Shown: positions 16,327-25,504, numbered from the stretch's first letter. The stretch is DNA of 64,000 nt from Planctomycetia bacterium (GCA_015075005.1 JABTVC010000001.1:124001-188000), one strand, 5' to 3'. Numbers and translations are program-made. Notes: generated from the letters alone by a model not told the origin.

Positions 16327-16560
16327 TTATTTCATAAGTTCCTGTATTTCTTCCCTACTGATACCTGCTTGTTTTAAAATTTCATGCAAAGTTCCTTTAG
16401 GCAGGTCTTTTTTATGAAATGGGACAACAACCCTTATTTTGTTTTCTGGGTGGTAGTAAATATGGTGGCTGCCTTTTGTCCTATCAAGAATAAACCCTTT
16501 TCTTTCAATGAGCTTAATAACCTGTTGAGAAGTAAGAGGCGGAAGTTTAGGCATGAGCAT
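16327..16560 (-). CDS. hicA: HicA mRNA interferase toxin
   Basis: This 77-aa (or 75-aa from the second ATG at 16554) protein: PPLTSQQVIKLIERKGFILD, RTKGSHHIYYHPENKIRVVV PFHKKDLPKGTL, the dsRBD-like HicA fold. The catalytic His is in GSHHIY. HicA binds and cleaves mRNA. Its start lies inside the hicB stop region, overlapping by 14 nt, so the pair is coupled with the antitoxin first. Confidence 0.9.
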   Translation of the reverse strand: MLMPKLPPLTSQQVIKLIERKGFILDRTKGSHHIYYHPENKIRVVVPFHKKDLPKGTLHEILKQAGISREEIQELMK

Positions 16561-16780
16561 TTATCGTTAAAGTGTATTCTAAGGTATCTTCCTCGGTGGG
16601 TATTTCTTCACCGTGTATTTTTAAGCTTTCTATATAAAGCTCGATTGCCTCTTTTGCCATTTTAATTGCCTCATCAATGGTATCTCCATAGGTGACACAG
16701 CCTGGTAAAGTAGGAACAATTACCGTATAGCCACCCTCTGGTTCTTTCCTGAGTAAAATCCGATAATTAAATAATTTCAT
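16547..16780 (-). CDS. hicB: HicB antitoxin
   Basis: This 77-aa protein: MKLFNYRILLRKEPEGGYTV IVPTLPGCVTYGDTIDEAIK MAKEAIELYIES, the RNase-H-like HicB fold (GGY.V.+P.LPGC...G.T..EA). It neutralises HicA. The start at 16780 is preferred over an upstream in-frame ATG because AAAGAGAT lies just before it and family members start here. Confidence 0.9.
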   Translation of the reverse strand: MKLFNYRILLRKEPEGGYTVIVPTLPGCVTYGDTIDEAIKMAKEAIELYIESLKIHGEEIPTEEDTLEYTLTINAHA

Positions 16781-16977
16781 AATATCTCTTTCTTTTAAAA
16801 AGGTTGATTTTGCTTTAAACATTTGAATTCAATAAAGGGCATTCACTAATGAGTCTTTTTCAATTATACCCTTTTTGATGTTTATGGCAATAAATTTCCC
16901 CTTTAGAGGCTTTTTGGATGCTCATGAATGCTCGTGTTTTATAGAGCTATATTCGTGTTACGGGAATGTGAAATTGT

Positions 16978-17030
16978 CACAAAGTCGCTAAAACACGAAG
17001 TTTTTTTCTTCGTACCTTTGTATTTTAGTG
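16978..17030. repeat. Solo hairpin resembling the GxxExxY cassette ends
   Basis: Arms 16978-17000 and 17008-17030 meet at ACGAAG/CTTCGT around a T7 loop. The left arm (CACAAAGTCGCTAAAACACG AAG) matches the left arm of the 410-850 cassette at 18 of 23 positions. It could be a gene-less version of that element. Confidence 0.4.
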
Positions 17031-17144
17031 ATGCAAAAAGTTATTGATAGTGAATACTCAATAAAAATTGTTTTTATTTTCAGTTATTATTTTCTGCTTG
17101 ACATAGGGAAAAAATAATGTATTTTACCCACACGATGAAAAAAT

Positions 17145-17245
17145 ACATCACGATAAGGGCAAACCCTGAGTGATCAGGGGACGCAAAGTATAAGAGTCTT
17201 TTCCAAACGTATACGGACGTAGGTTGCAAAAGACGAGCTTGCTGA
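17145..17245 (+). promoter_or_regulatory. Cyclic di-GMP-I (GEMM) riboswitch aptamer
   Basis: The consensus core is present: AGGGCAAACC, then a P1b hairpin CCCTGA-GTGA-TCAGGG (17164-17179) with a GNRA tetraloop, then GGGACGCAAAG. A second helix follows, GTCTTTT (17196-17202) with AAAAGAC (17228-17234), holding CGGACGTAGGTTGC. This is the arrangement of GEMM riboswitches that sense cyclic di-GMP. An intrinsic terminator follows at once, so it probably works by transcription termination. Confidence 0.8.
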
Positions 17246-17260
17246 AGCGATAAAAAAGAT

Positions 17261-17320
17261 AGCCTTACTGCCGAAGATGTTTTCAAATGAACATTTTTGC
17301 AGTAAGGCTTTTTTGTTTTT
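17261..17320 (+). terminator. Intrinsic terminator, riboswitch expression platform
   Basis: An 11-bp stem AGCCTTACTGC (17261-17271) pairs with GCAGTAAGGCT (17299-17309) and is followed by TTTTTTGTTTTT. It lies 16-20 nt after the GEMM aptamer and 105 nt before the ABM gene. Confidence 0.8.
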
Positions 17321-17425
17321 AATGATGTCTATAAATCGCTTAAAACTATAATGGTTAAATTTGTGAACTGCCATAATCAAAGAAGCCATAGAACCATCAG
17401 TCTTTTAAAAATAGAGGAAGAGAGC

Positions 17426-17611
17426 ATGTTTGCGATTCTGGTAAAATTTACAGTGTCCCCTGAGTATCGTAAACAATTAATTGATGCGCTGAACGAAGAT
17501 CGTCGAGGTTCACTTCGGGATGAGCGCAAAAAGGGTACTATCCGGTTTGATATTGTTTATGATGCTAAAAATTCCAACATCTTTTTTCTTTATGAGGTCT
17601 ACGAGGATTAA
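17426..17611 (+). CDS. ABM-domain monooxygenase-like protein, truncated
   Basis: 61 aa: MFAILVKFTVSPEYRKQLID ALNEDRRGSLRDERKKGTIR FDIVYDAKNSNIFFLYEVYE D. This is the first two thirds of a ferredoxin-like antibiotic-biosynthesis-monooxygenase domain. The stop comes three bases before the IS3 end, and the final helix and strand are missing. GAGGAAGAG lies seven bases before the ATG. It sits downstream of the c-di-GMP riboswitch and its terminator. Confidence 0.65.
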   Translation: MFAILVKFTVSPEYRKQLIDALNEDRRGSLRDERKKGTIRFDIVYDAKNSNIFFLYEVYED

Positions 17612-17804
17612 AGTGTACCCCACTGTCTAGACAATTATTTAATAAAAATAAGATAGAATATTAGTATTGTTGTTTTGAATTATTTTATGCTTAGAGTGGC
17701 AGGAAAACTCCACCATGCGACCGTCCGTCCATGCACTCTCTTACAACCTTTTATTATCCAGCTATTTAATACTTATTATCACTTCTCCTTTCCACGCCTT
17801 TGCA

Positions 17805-18614
17805 TTATTGAAAATGCAGCGTTGCTGGTGTTTTGTATTCAAGCGATTGATGTAATCTTTCGTTATTATAAAACTCCAAATACTTCCTTATGCCTGATTC
17901 TGCTTCTCTCACCGTCTTATAGTCCTTTAGATACACCTCCTCGTACTTTACTGATCTCCACAACCGTTCTATGAAGATATTATCAAAGACTCTCCCTTCC
18001 GTCCATACTGATCCTTATTCCGGCACCGTCTAATTTCTCTGTAAACACATCACTCGTAAATTGTGATCCCTGATCCGTGTTAAATATCTCAGGACATCCC
18101 TTTCCTATTGCCCTGTCTAATGTCTCCAAACAAAATCCCACGTCTAATGTTATTGACGTCGACCACGATACGACATACCGACTATACCAATCCATTATTG
18201 CCATTAAATACATATTTCCTTGATTCAACCGTATATCCGCACTCCACACCTGATTCGGATACCCTATAATCAGTCCTTTCAGTAAATACGGATATTTCTT
18301 ATGCCCTTCACCTCCTTTACTTAACCCAGGCTTCGGATATATCGCATACAATCCCATCTCCTCATCAACCTCTTTTACCCGCTTGTGGTTTACTTTATAC
18401 TCTTTCATTTCTCAACCACTCGGTCAACCTCCTGACCCCATAAAACGGATATCGGGTATAATACTCATCTATCAACCTCATCAACTGAAGATTATATCCA
18501 TTCTCCTCGCCTTATAATACAAGCCAGAACGGGATATCCCCAGTAACTCACATTGCCGACGGACACTTATCTTCTCGTGTTCCGCCTCTATCAACCCCCT
18601 CCTTTCCTCAACCG
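17805..18614 (-). pseudogene. IS3 OrfB transposase (DDE integrase), frameshifted
   Basis: The integrase core is readable: YPNQVWSADIRLNQGNMYLM with the first Asp, FNTDQGSQFTSDVF with the second, then a slip after MDGRE. The next frame has FDNIFIERLWRSVKYEEVYL and ends EYKTPATLHFQ. The N-terminal part (WDLTVEERRGLIEAEHEKIS, CELLGISRSGLYYK) is in yet another frame. At least two indels break it. Confidence 0.8.
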
Positions 18615-18890
18615 TTAGGTCCCACTTTTTTTCATCCAATCTAACTCAACCTTTAATTGCCCTATCCGCTGATACAATGATGCCCGCAATTCCTCCTCCT
18701 TTCTCGCATCTTGCACCTTCTTCATCGAAAATATTCGCGGTATCTCTTCCGTTACCTGCTTCTTCCATTGCGCTATCTGCGTCGGATGTACCCCGTATTC
18801 TCCCGCTAGCTCGTTCGCCGTTTTCTCCCCCCTTATCGCTTCTATTGCCACCTTTGCTTTGAACTCACTGTTATAGTGTTTCCTCGTCAT
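18615..18890 (-). CDS. IS3 OrfA transposase (HTH)
   Basis: This 91-aa protein: MTRKHYNSEFKAKVAIEAIR GEKTANELAGEYGVHPTQIA QWKKQ is a complete IS3 OrfA helix-turn-helix, followed by a leucine-zipper-like coil ELRASLYQRIGQLKVELDWM. It would bind the element's ends; OrfAB transposase is normally made by programmed frameshifting. Confidence 0.9.
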   Translation of the reverse strand: MTRKHYNSEFKAKVAIEAIRGEKTANELAGEYGVHPTQIAQWKKQVTEEIPRIFSMKKVQDARKEEELRASLYQRIGQLKVELDWMKKSGT

Positions 18891-18996
18891 CTCTTTAATA
18901 CCCCTTTCACTTCACTCCTGGCTTTTCTCTAATCCTGCCATCCGACAGGCAGCTTTTTTCTATCTTAGCATACTGTCTAGTTTTTGGGTACATTAT

Positions 18997-19121
18997 ACAA
19001 TGGGTTCCAATTTTAGAATTTGACTACAATTGAGGGAGGCGAGATGTATTACCGATGACTTGCTACCCTTGAATTTATTGGTGGAGCTGAGGGGATTCGA
19101 ACCCTGACCTTTGAATGCCAT
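18997..19121. repeat. Direct repeat B overlapping tRNA-Ala (putative att site)
   Basis: The second copy of repeat A (13425-13552). Here the tRNA continues into its 5' half, so this is the side that retains the whole gene. The 5.4 kb between the copies would be the island. Confidence 0.75.
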
Positions 19122-19152
19122 TCAAACGCGCTCCCAACTGCGCTACAGCCCC
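19079..19152 (-). tRNA. tRNA-Ala (anticodon GGC), with two apparent 1-nt deletions
   Basis: Acceptor GGGGCTG pairs with CAGCTCC, and CCA is encoded. D-arm GCGC/GCGC; anticodon stem TTTGA/TCAAA with loop ATGGCAT, giving anticodon GGC. The variable loop has four instead of five nucleotides and the T-stem reads AGGG/CCCCT, one base short. The partial copy at 13508-13552 has the normal AGGTC and AGGGG here, so the gaps lie in homopolymers and are likely sequence errors. Confidence 0.85.
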
Positions 19153-19427
19153 ACCTAAAATTTGCTTAACTACAGAGCCGCATATAGGAGACAGAAGATT
19201 TCTCTGGTATTTTTGCGGCCATTTAATTTGCAGAACGGGTGTTAAAATACCATGTTACATAAGTATTGTCAAGGCTTTTCGTTCTGAATTTAGATTGATT
19301 CAGAGTGGAATTCTGATAGAATTCAAATTTCTTAAGGGTTTTGGTTACGATGCCGGGCTATTTTTTTTAAATAAAACATTTTCAGTTTTTCTTTGTGCCA
19401 CGGTGGTTAAGGTTTTAAGGAGTTTTG

Positions 19428-21929
19428 ATGACAAAAAAAGAATATAACTTTACCGATATCGAAGGTAAATGGCAGGGATTTTGGGAGGGTTGTGGCCTAT
19501 TTCATACCGACGAGTCCAGCAGGAAAGAAAAATTCTATTGTCTCGTCATGTTTCCCTATCCATCAGGTACCCTGCATGTGGGTCATGGCAGAAACTACAT
19601 TATTGGTGATGTCGTTGCACGTTACAAGATTATGAAGGGCTACAATGTGCTTTCTCCCATTGGCTGGGATGCCTTTGGTCTTCCTGCTGAAAATGCGGCT
19701 ATTAAGGGTGGTATCCATCCTGCCATCTGGACAAAAAACAATATTAAGGCCATGAAGCGGCAACTTCACCGGTGGGGTGTCGGGTATGATTGGAACAGGG
19801 AGATTGCTTCCTGCGATCCTGATTATTATAAATGGACTCAATGGATATTCCTGAAACTCTACGAACATAACCTGGCTTATAAGAAGAAGGCAGCAGTGAA
19901 TTGGTGCCCGTCCTGCGCTACTGTGCTGGCCAATGAACAGGTTGTGGAAGGCTGTTGTGAACGCTGCGCTACCCCCGTACGCCAGCGAGATCTTGAGCAG
20001 TGGTTCTTTCGCACCAGTCAATATGCACAGAAACTGTTGGATGATATCTCCTTGCTGGAAGGCTGGCCTGAGCGTGTTAAGACGATGCAGGCAAACTGGA
20101 TCGGGCGCAGCGAAGGGGTTCGTGTCGATTTTAAACTGGAAAATTCAGGCAAGGCATTGCCCTGTTTTACCACACGGCCTGATACACTGTATGGAGCGAC
20201 CTTTATTTCTTTAGCGCCAGAACATCCCATTATTGAGGAATTGATTTCCGGTACTCCACAGGAAAAAGCAGTGACGGATTTTGCAGAGAGGGTGCGCAAC
20301 CAGGGTATGGTGGAAAGGACTGCAGAGGGGACGGAGAAGGAGGGTATATTTACGGGCAGGTATGTCATTAATCCTGTCAATAACGACAAGGTTCCCATTT
20401 GGATAGCAAACTATGTCCTCATGGAATACGGAACGGGAGCCGTTATGGGTGTGCCCGCCCATGACCAGCGTGATTTCCTCTTCTCAAAGAAGTATAACCT
20501 TCCTATTAAAATTGTTATTCAGCCGGGCGACAATGAACTGCATGCCGATACCATGAAAGAGGCTTACGTTGATATTGGCATGCAAGTCAATTCGGGAAAT
20601 TTCGACGGGATGCCGAATACAGAGGCGATAAAGAAAATTACCATACACCTCGAATACAAAGGCCTTGGCACGAAGACCGTGACCTATCGGTTGAGGGATT
20701 GGCTTATCTCCCGGCAGCGTTACTGGGGAGCACCTATCCCCATTGTCTATTGTGACAAATGTGGTGTGTTGCCGGTGCCTGAATCACAACTCCCCGTCGT
20801 ACTGCCCGAAACGGTAGAATTTAAGCCGCACGGTATGAGTCCCCTGTCGGAGGTAGATTCCTTTATCAACACGAATTGCCCGAAGTGTTCCGGAATGGCA
20901 CGACGGGAGATCGATACGATGGATACGTTCGTGGATTCGAGCTGGTATTTTCTGAGATATCTTTCGCCAAAGGATGACAGTCACCCCTTTGTCACAAAGA
21001 AAGTAAACAAATGGCTGCCGGTAGATCAGTATATTGGGGGGGTGGAGCATGCCATCCTGCACCTCCTCTACTCACGTTTTATTACCAAGGCGCTTTACGA
21101 TTTCGGATATATCAATTTTAAAGAACCCTTTCAACACCCTTTTACCCAGGGCATGATTATCAAAGAAGGTGCCAAGATGTCCAAGTCCAGGGGTAATGTG
21201 ATAAGCCCCGACATCCTTGTTGATGAATATGGAGCCGATACCCTGCGTCTCTACATTCTTTTTATTGGTCCACCCCAAAAGGACGCCGAGTGGAATGAAC
21301 GCGGAGTGATTGGCGCTCATCGGTTTCTGAATCGTATGTGGCAGAAGATTACTGACTATGAAGATGTATATGCCAAAGTGCAACGTGCGGATATTGATAT
21401 GAACAAACTTTCTCCTGAGGCAAAGACCCTTTACCGTCAGACGAATCAAACAATTAAGAAGATCACAGATGATATGGAAACTTCGTGGCATTTCAATACG
21501 GCGATTGCCTCTGTGATGGAGTTGTTAAACAATGTCGATGCATTTAACGCTGTCATACCCAGCAATGCTGCGGAAGAGATTGATTTTCATGTCTTCCGCC
21601 ACACCATGGAAACGATTCTCTTCGTAATGGCTCCTTTTACTCCGCATATCTGCGAGGAGCTATGGGAAGTTATGGGACATAAACCAAGCATCTTCCAACA
21701 GACATGGCCTGCGTATGATAAAAATGCTATTCAGGAGGAGGTGGCAGAGATTGTTGTTCAGATCAATAGCAAGGTCAGGGGTCGTCTGTCTGTGCCTATC
21801 GATGTAAGCGATGATGATTTAAAAAGACGTGTGTTGAACGATGAGCGTTTTGCTGGATTTTTAAATGATAAGAAGGTTATAAATATCGTCGTAGTGCCCA
21901 AGAAATTGATGAATATTGTGGTAAAATAA
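19428..21929 (+). CDS. leuS: Leucine--tRNA ligase
   Basis: 833 aa, the usual bacterial size. It charges tRNA-Leu with leucine using ATP. The class I signatures are clear: PYPSGTLHVGHGRNY (HIGH motif) near residues 44-58 and GAKMSKSRGN (KMSKS) near 583. It also has the zinc-type CPSCATVLANEQVVEGCCERC insert, the editing domain (TRPDTLYGATF) and a C-terminal tRNA-binding domain. ATG at 19428 follows AAGGAG. A strong terminator follows. Confidence 0.97.
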   Translation: MTKKEYNFTDIEGKWQGFWEGCGLFHTDESSRKEKFYCLVMFPYPSGTLHVGHGRNYIIGDVVARYKIMKGYNVLSPIGWDAFGLPAENAAIKGGIHPAIWTKNNIKAMKRQLHRWGVGYDWNREIASCDPDYYKWTQWIFLKLYEHNLAYKKKAAVNWCPSCATVLANEQVVEGCCERCATPVRQRDLEQWFFRTSQYAQKLLDDISLLEGWPERVKTMQANWIGRSEGVRVDFKLENSGKALPCFTTRPDTLYGATFISLAPEHPIIEELISGTPQEKAVTDFAERVRNQGMVERTAEGTEKEGIFTGRYVINPVNNDKVPIWIANYVLMEYGTGAVMGVPAHDQRDFLFSKKYNLPIKIVIQPGDNELHADTMKEAYVDIGMQVNSGNFDGMPNTEAIKKITIHLEYKGLGTKTVTYRLRDWLISRQRYWGAPIPIVYCDKCGVLPVPESQLPVVLPETVEFKPHGMSPLSEVDSFINTNCPKCSGMARREIDTMDTFVDSSWYFLRYLSPKDDSHPFVTKKVNKWLPVDQYIGGVEHAILHLLYSRFITKALYDFGYINFKEPFQHPFTQGMIIKEGAKMSKSRGNVISPDILVDEYGADTLRLYILFIGPPQKDAEWNERGVIGAHRFLNRMWQKITDYEDVYAKVQRADIDMNKLSPEAKTLYRQTNQTIKKITDDMETSWHFNTAIASVMELLNNVDAFNAVIPSNAAEEIDFHVFRHTMETILFVMAPFTPHICEELWEVMGHKPSIFQQTWPAYDKNAIQEEVAEIVVQINSKVRGRLSVPIDVSDDDLKRRVLNDERFAGFLNDKKVINIVVVPKKLMNIVVK

Positions 21930-21996
21930 CAGAGACTTGATAGTGTTTATTCTTGCAAACGGGGGTTTTCAGGAAAGTTTTAAAACGGATTCACAT

Positions 21997-22034
21997 AAAA
22001 AACAGGGGAGAACAACCGTTCGCCCCTGTTTTTT
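21997..22034. terminator. Bidirectional intrinsic terminator
   Basis: AAAAAACAGGGG pairs with CCCCTGTTTTTT around a 14-nt centre, with A and T tracts on both sides. It lies between convergent leuS and the ferredoxin gene and can serve both. Confidence 0.9.
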
Positions 22035-22069
22035 ATTAAAAGAATAACTCTTTTTTTAGATAGCCGTAT

Positions 22070-22522
22070 TTATACGGGTTGATATCGAGCGTGTTTTTCT
22101 GTATACACGAGCGCTCCGGTCTTGCAAGCCTCAACGCAGGCCATAGTCTCATACCCCTTGCAATCGTCACAGTTAAAGGCAAAATTGAGTTCGGTATCTT
22201 TCGTGATAGCTCCAAAAGGACATTGCGTTACACATTCCCAGCACCCGACACATTTTTTTGTGTCGATAATCACGTTCCCATCTTCGTCTTTTGTGATTGC
22301 TTCATATTCGCATGCTGCCATACACTTAGGTTTTGAGCAATTCTGGCATACCGTCATATGGGGTTTGTCTTTCCTGATAGATACTTGCAATCGGTAACGA
22401 GGTTTGGGTGTCTCAGCAAAGGCTGCAGCTATATTTTTTGATACAGAATGTCTTACCGAGCACTCCATCATGCACTGCTTGCACGTGACACATTTATCTT
22501 TTACGAATTTCTTCTTTAGCAT
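22070..22522 (-). CDS. 4Fe-4S dicluster ferredoxin-like protein (CooF/HycB type)
   Basis: 150 aa with four cysteine groups: CVTCKQCMMEC, CQNCSKPKCMAAC, CVGCWECVTQCPFG and CDDCKGYETMACVEAC, the pattern of electron-transfer subunits such as CooF or HycB that carry up to four [4Fe-4S] clusters. No signal peptide, so probably cytoplasmic. No catalytic partner lies beside it. AAGGAG nine bases before the ATG at 22522 fixes the start. Confidence 0.8.
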   Translation of the reverse strand: MLKKKFVKDKCVTCKQCMMECSVRHSVSKNIAAAFAETPKPRYRLQVSIRKDKPHMTVCQNCSKPKCMAACEYEAITKDEDGNVIIDTKKCVGCWECVTQCPFGAITKDTELNFAFNCDDCKGYETMACVEACKTGALVYTEKHARYQPV

Positions 22523-22847
22523 GGAACAATACTCCTTGGTTTATTGCATGAAATTTTCACTCTATCTCATAGCTTAAAATAATTAAACTCGTAGCTTAAG
22601 TATATAGAATAATCTTAAAAATCGCAATAAAAAGATACAGCGTTTAAAATTGAATTTGATCTTTTTGGGTAAAATAAACTATAGTAAGGCAGTTTATATA
22701 ATGATTTCTTTGACAAAGGCAGATGTGGAAGACATGTTTACGGCAGTCAATATAACCTTGTGGTTTTCTGCCATACTGCCATTGCTTCAACGGCTATGGA
22801 AAATACTATGTTAATTGCCTGCATAATTTTATGAAAGGAAGCGTGTA
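22523..22847. other. Intergenic region
   Basis: Divergent promoters for the ferredoxin and dedA genes are expected here. A 37-codon plus-strand frame (MISLTKADVEDMFTAVNITL ...) from about 22699 has no recognisable relatives and no good ribosome-binding site, so I do not call it. Confidence 0.4.
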
Positions 22848-23516
22848 ATGGAGTGGGGGAAATATTTTATAGATTTCGTTTTGCATTTAGATACGCACTT
22901 ATATGACATAGTAAATACTTACGGTATGTGGGTGTATGGACTCCTTTTTTTAATTGTATTTGCTGAAACTGGATTCATAGCCACACCTTTTTTGCCCGGA
23001 GATTCTTTGTTATTTGCCGCTGGTGCAATTTCCGCTACCGGCGCTATAAACGTATATGTACTTGTTGCGATTTTAGCTGTAGCAGCAATTCTTGGTGATA
23101 CGGTGAACTACTGGATTGGTTATCATATCGGACCTAAAATATTTAGAAGGCACAAGTCTTCGTTTTTTAATCCCGCATATCTCGAACGAACATATCGGTT
23201 CTTCGATAAGTACGGCGGTAAAACAATTATCCTTGCCAGGTTCATTCCTATTATTCGTACCTTTGCTCCATTTGTTGCGGGTATTGGCCGTATGTCATAT
23301 TCCCGTTTTGTCCTGTATAACATTCTTGGCGCTGTTTTTTGGGTGCCTGTGTTTATCTATGCAGGGTATTTCTTTGGCAATTTGCCGGTCATTAAGCGGC
23401 ATTTCAGCCTTATGCTTGTTGTGATTATCATCATCTCATTGATACCTGCAATTCTCGAATATATTAAGCATCGCCGGGTGAAGGTGCAGGCGAAACATGA
23501 TGAGCTTTCTTCATAG
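22848..23516 (+). CDS. DedA family membrane protein
   Basis: 222 aa with several hydrophobic segments and the DedA hallmarks ETGFIATPFLPGDSLLFAAG and GDTVNYWIGYHIG, plus FFDKYGGKTIILARFIPIIR TFAPFVAGIGRM. DedA proteins are inner-membrane transporters; some recycle undecaprenyl phosphate or phospholipids. The acidic and arginine residues typical of the family are present. GAAAGGAAG is seven bases before the ATG. The next gene, cstA, is 65 bases away on the same strand. Confidence 0.9.
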   Translation: MEWGKYFIDFVLHLDTHLYDIVNTYGMWVYGLLFLIVFAETGFIATPFLPGDSLLFAAGAISATGAINVYVLVAILAVAAILGDTVNYWIGYHIGPKIFRRHKSSFFNPAYLERTYRFFDKYGGKTIILARFIPIIRTFAPFVAGIGRMSYSRFVLYNILGAVFWVPVFIYAGYFFGNLPVIKRHFSLMLVVIIIISLIPAILEYIKHRRVKVQAKHDELSS

Positions 23517-23581
23517 GGGCACGGTACAATTTATAATGTAATCTTTTGGTTTAGTATGATTACTAATTGTTTGTAAAATTC

Positions 23582-25504
23582 ATGAAAAGATCGACTATTG
23601 TACTTCTCGTACTTGCAATTGTTGGCACATGTGCACTTGGGGTAGTTACCCAGGTTATCCGTCCTGCAGAACATGTTAACGCGCTCTGGCTTGTCATTGC
23701 AGCCACATGTTTCTTCATCATATCCTATCGCCTGTACGGTGGTTTCCTTGCAGCAAAGGTGCTGTGTCTCGATAATAAAAGGATAACACCTGCAATACGA
23801 TTAAGAGACGGCAGGGATTATCACCCTACCCACAAATGGGTACTATTTGGTCATCACTTCGCTGCGATTGCAGGGGCAGGCCCGTTGATAGGGCCGGTGC
23901 TTGCGGCACAATTTGGGTATCTTCCGGGCTTTTTATGGATATTGATTGGTGCGTCTCTGGGTGGCGCCGTTCATGATACAGTTATTCTGACGGCATCGGT
24001 CAGGAGAAATGGTAAGTCACTGGCAAAGATTGCAAAAGACGAGATTGGTCCGGTTGCTGGCATTACGGCAGCAATAGCAATCTTGTTTATCATTATCGTT
24101 GCCCTGGCAGGATTAGGCCTTGCTGTGATCAATGCCCTCTCCCATAGTGCCTGGGGTACATTTACTATAGCCGCAACTATACCCATAGCGCTTTTTATGG
24201 GGCTGTACCTTTACAAAATCAGGTATGGCAAGGTATTAGAAATAAGTATTATCGGTGTAATTCTCCTGGTGCTGGCCGTCTTTTTTGGCGGCTACATCCC
24301 CGGCTCTTTTCTTGAGCCGTATTTCAATCTGGACAAAAAGCCCATAATCTTTCTTATGGCCTTTTATGGTTTCATAGCATCGGTACTTCCCGTATGGATG
24401 CTGCTCTGTCCCAGGGACTATCTTTCTACCTATATGAAGATGGGGACGGTTATACTCCTCGCGCTTGGCGTAATAATTCTGGCGCCCAATATCCACATGC
24501 CGGCTGTTACAAGGTTTGTTCATGGCGGTGGTCCTGTAATACCCGGGGCACTATTTCCGTTTATGTTCATCACCATTGCGTGCGGGGCGATATCTGGTTT
24601 CCATGCCCTTGTCTCATCGGGAACCACCCCCAAAATGATTGAAAATGAGTTGGAGATAAAGGCCATCGGATTTGGCGCCATGCTTGTGGAGGGATTTGTC
24701 TCTGTGATTGCCGTTATTGCGGCAACGATACTGATACCAGGAGACTATTTTGCAATCAATACCCATCTCTCATTTGATGAATTGGCGCAACTGGGCTTTC
24801 CCGTAAGCCGCATCTTTGAATTATCTCAAGACGTGGGTACTGATATTGCAGGAAGACCGGGAGGGGCGGTTTCTCTTGCAGTTGGTATGGCTTCCATATT
24901 TTCGAGCCTTCCGGGGATGAAGTCCCTCATGCCGTACTGGTATAACTTTGCACTCATGTTTGAGGCGCTCTTTATCCTTACCACTGTTGATACAGGCACG
25001 AGGGTAGCCAGGTTTATTTTGCAGGAATTGGGCAGTTATGCATATAAACCCCTCGGAAAGACACATTGGATCCCGGGAACAATACTGTCGAGCTTTGTTG
25101 TGGTTGGTTCATGGGCATATCTTATCTATTCGGGGAGCATATCGACCATTTGGCCGATGTTTGGCGTAGCCAATCAGCTCCTGGCTGCAATTGCCTTCTG
25201 TGTGGGTACAACGATTATCATAAAGATGAATAAACTCAAATATGCCTGGATGACGTTTGTGCCTATGGTATTCATGTTTGTCACAACCTTTACGGTGTCT
25301 TACGAACTCTTCATTGTTTTTCTTGAAAAGGCGGCCACGTCACCAACGGCGGAGGATGCGTTTACCTTCAGGCTTGACGCAGTCCTCGTTGCCTTAATGG
25401 CAATCCTGGCCGTAATTGCCCTCTTTGACTCCGTTCATAAATGGTATGGTTACCTTTCAGGGAAAAAAGAGATTGTAACAACTGAGATTATTGAACAGGT
25501 CTGA
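23582..25504 (+). CDS. cstA: Carbon starvation protein CstA-like transporter
   Basis: 640 aa with many transmembrane helices and the CstA blocks ARLRDGRDYHPT-like (PAIRLRDGRDYHPTHKWVLF), GHHFAAIAGAGPLIGPVLAA, FGVANQLLAA and TVDTGTRVARFILQE. CstA proteins import peptides or pyruvate. The ATG at 23582 is chosen over an upstream TTG, but the ribosome-binding site is poor. Length and topology are normal. Confidence 0.92.
   Translation: MKRSTIVLLVLAIVGTCALGVVTQVIRPAEHVNALWLVIAATCFFIISYRLYGGFLAAKVLCLDNKRITPAIRLRDGRDYHPTHKWVLFGHHFAAIAGAGPLIGPVLAAQFGYLPGFLWILIGASLGGAVHDTVILTASVRRNGKSLAKIAKDEIGPVAGITAAIAILFIIIVALAGLGLAVINALSHSAWGTFTIAATIPIALFMGLYLYKIRYGKVLEISIIGVILLVLAVFFGGYIPGSFLEPYFNLDKKPIIFLMAFYGFIASVLPVWMLLCPRDYLSTYMKMGTVILLALGVIILAPNIHMPAVTRFVHGGGPVIPGALFPFMFITIACGAISGFHALVSSGTTPKMIENELEIKAIGFGAMLVEGFVSVIAVIAATILIPGDYFAINTHLSFDELAQLGFPVSRIFELSQDVGTDIAGRPGGAVSLAVGMASIFSSLPGMKSLMPYWYNFALMFEALFILTTVDTGTRVARFILQELGSYAYKPLGKTHWIPGTILSSFVVVGSWAYLIYSGSISTIWPMFGVANQLLAAIAFCVGTTIIIKMNKLKYAWMTFVPMVFMFVTTFTVSYELFIVFLEKAATSPTAEDAFTFRLDAVLVALMAILAVIALFDSVHKWYGYLSGKKEIVTTEIIEQV

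Larger units (their letters stand above)
17614..18992 (-). mobile_element. IS3-family insertion sequence, 1379 bp
   Basis: The ends are TGTACCC with an inner CTAGACA at both sides, as inverted repeats (left TGTACCCCACTGTCTAGACA; right complement TGTACCCAAAAACTAGACAG). OrfA and OrfB lie between, on the minus strand. No 3-4 bp target duplication is evident, so insertion was followed by deletion or recombination. The element ends five bases before repeat B. Confidence 0.85.

Noticed and set aside
16978..17030. Intrinsic terminator
   Set aside because: The T7 run is in the loop rather than after the stem, so it does not look like a terminator; repeat-element origin is preferred.
17100..17390. 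Minus-strand frames over the riboswitch
   Set aside because: They are antisense to the GEMM aptamer and terminator and lack start signals.
17675..17974. Plus-strand 99-aa frame
   Set aside because: It is antisense to the IS3 OrfB C-terminus, whose conserved residues are on the minus strand.
20018..20462. Minus-strand frames within leuS
   Set aside because: Shadows of a highly conserved gene; no ribosome-binding site or homology.
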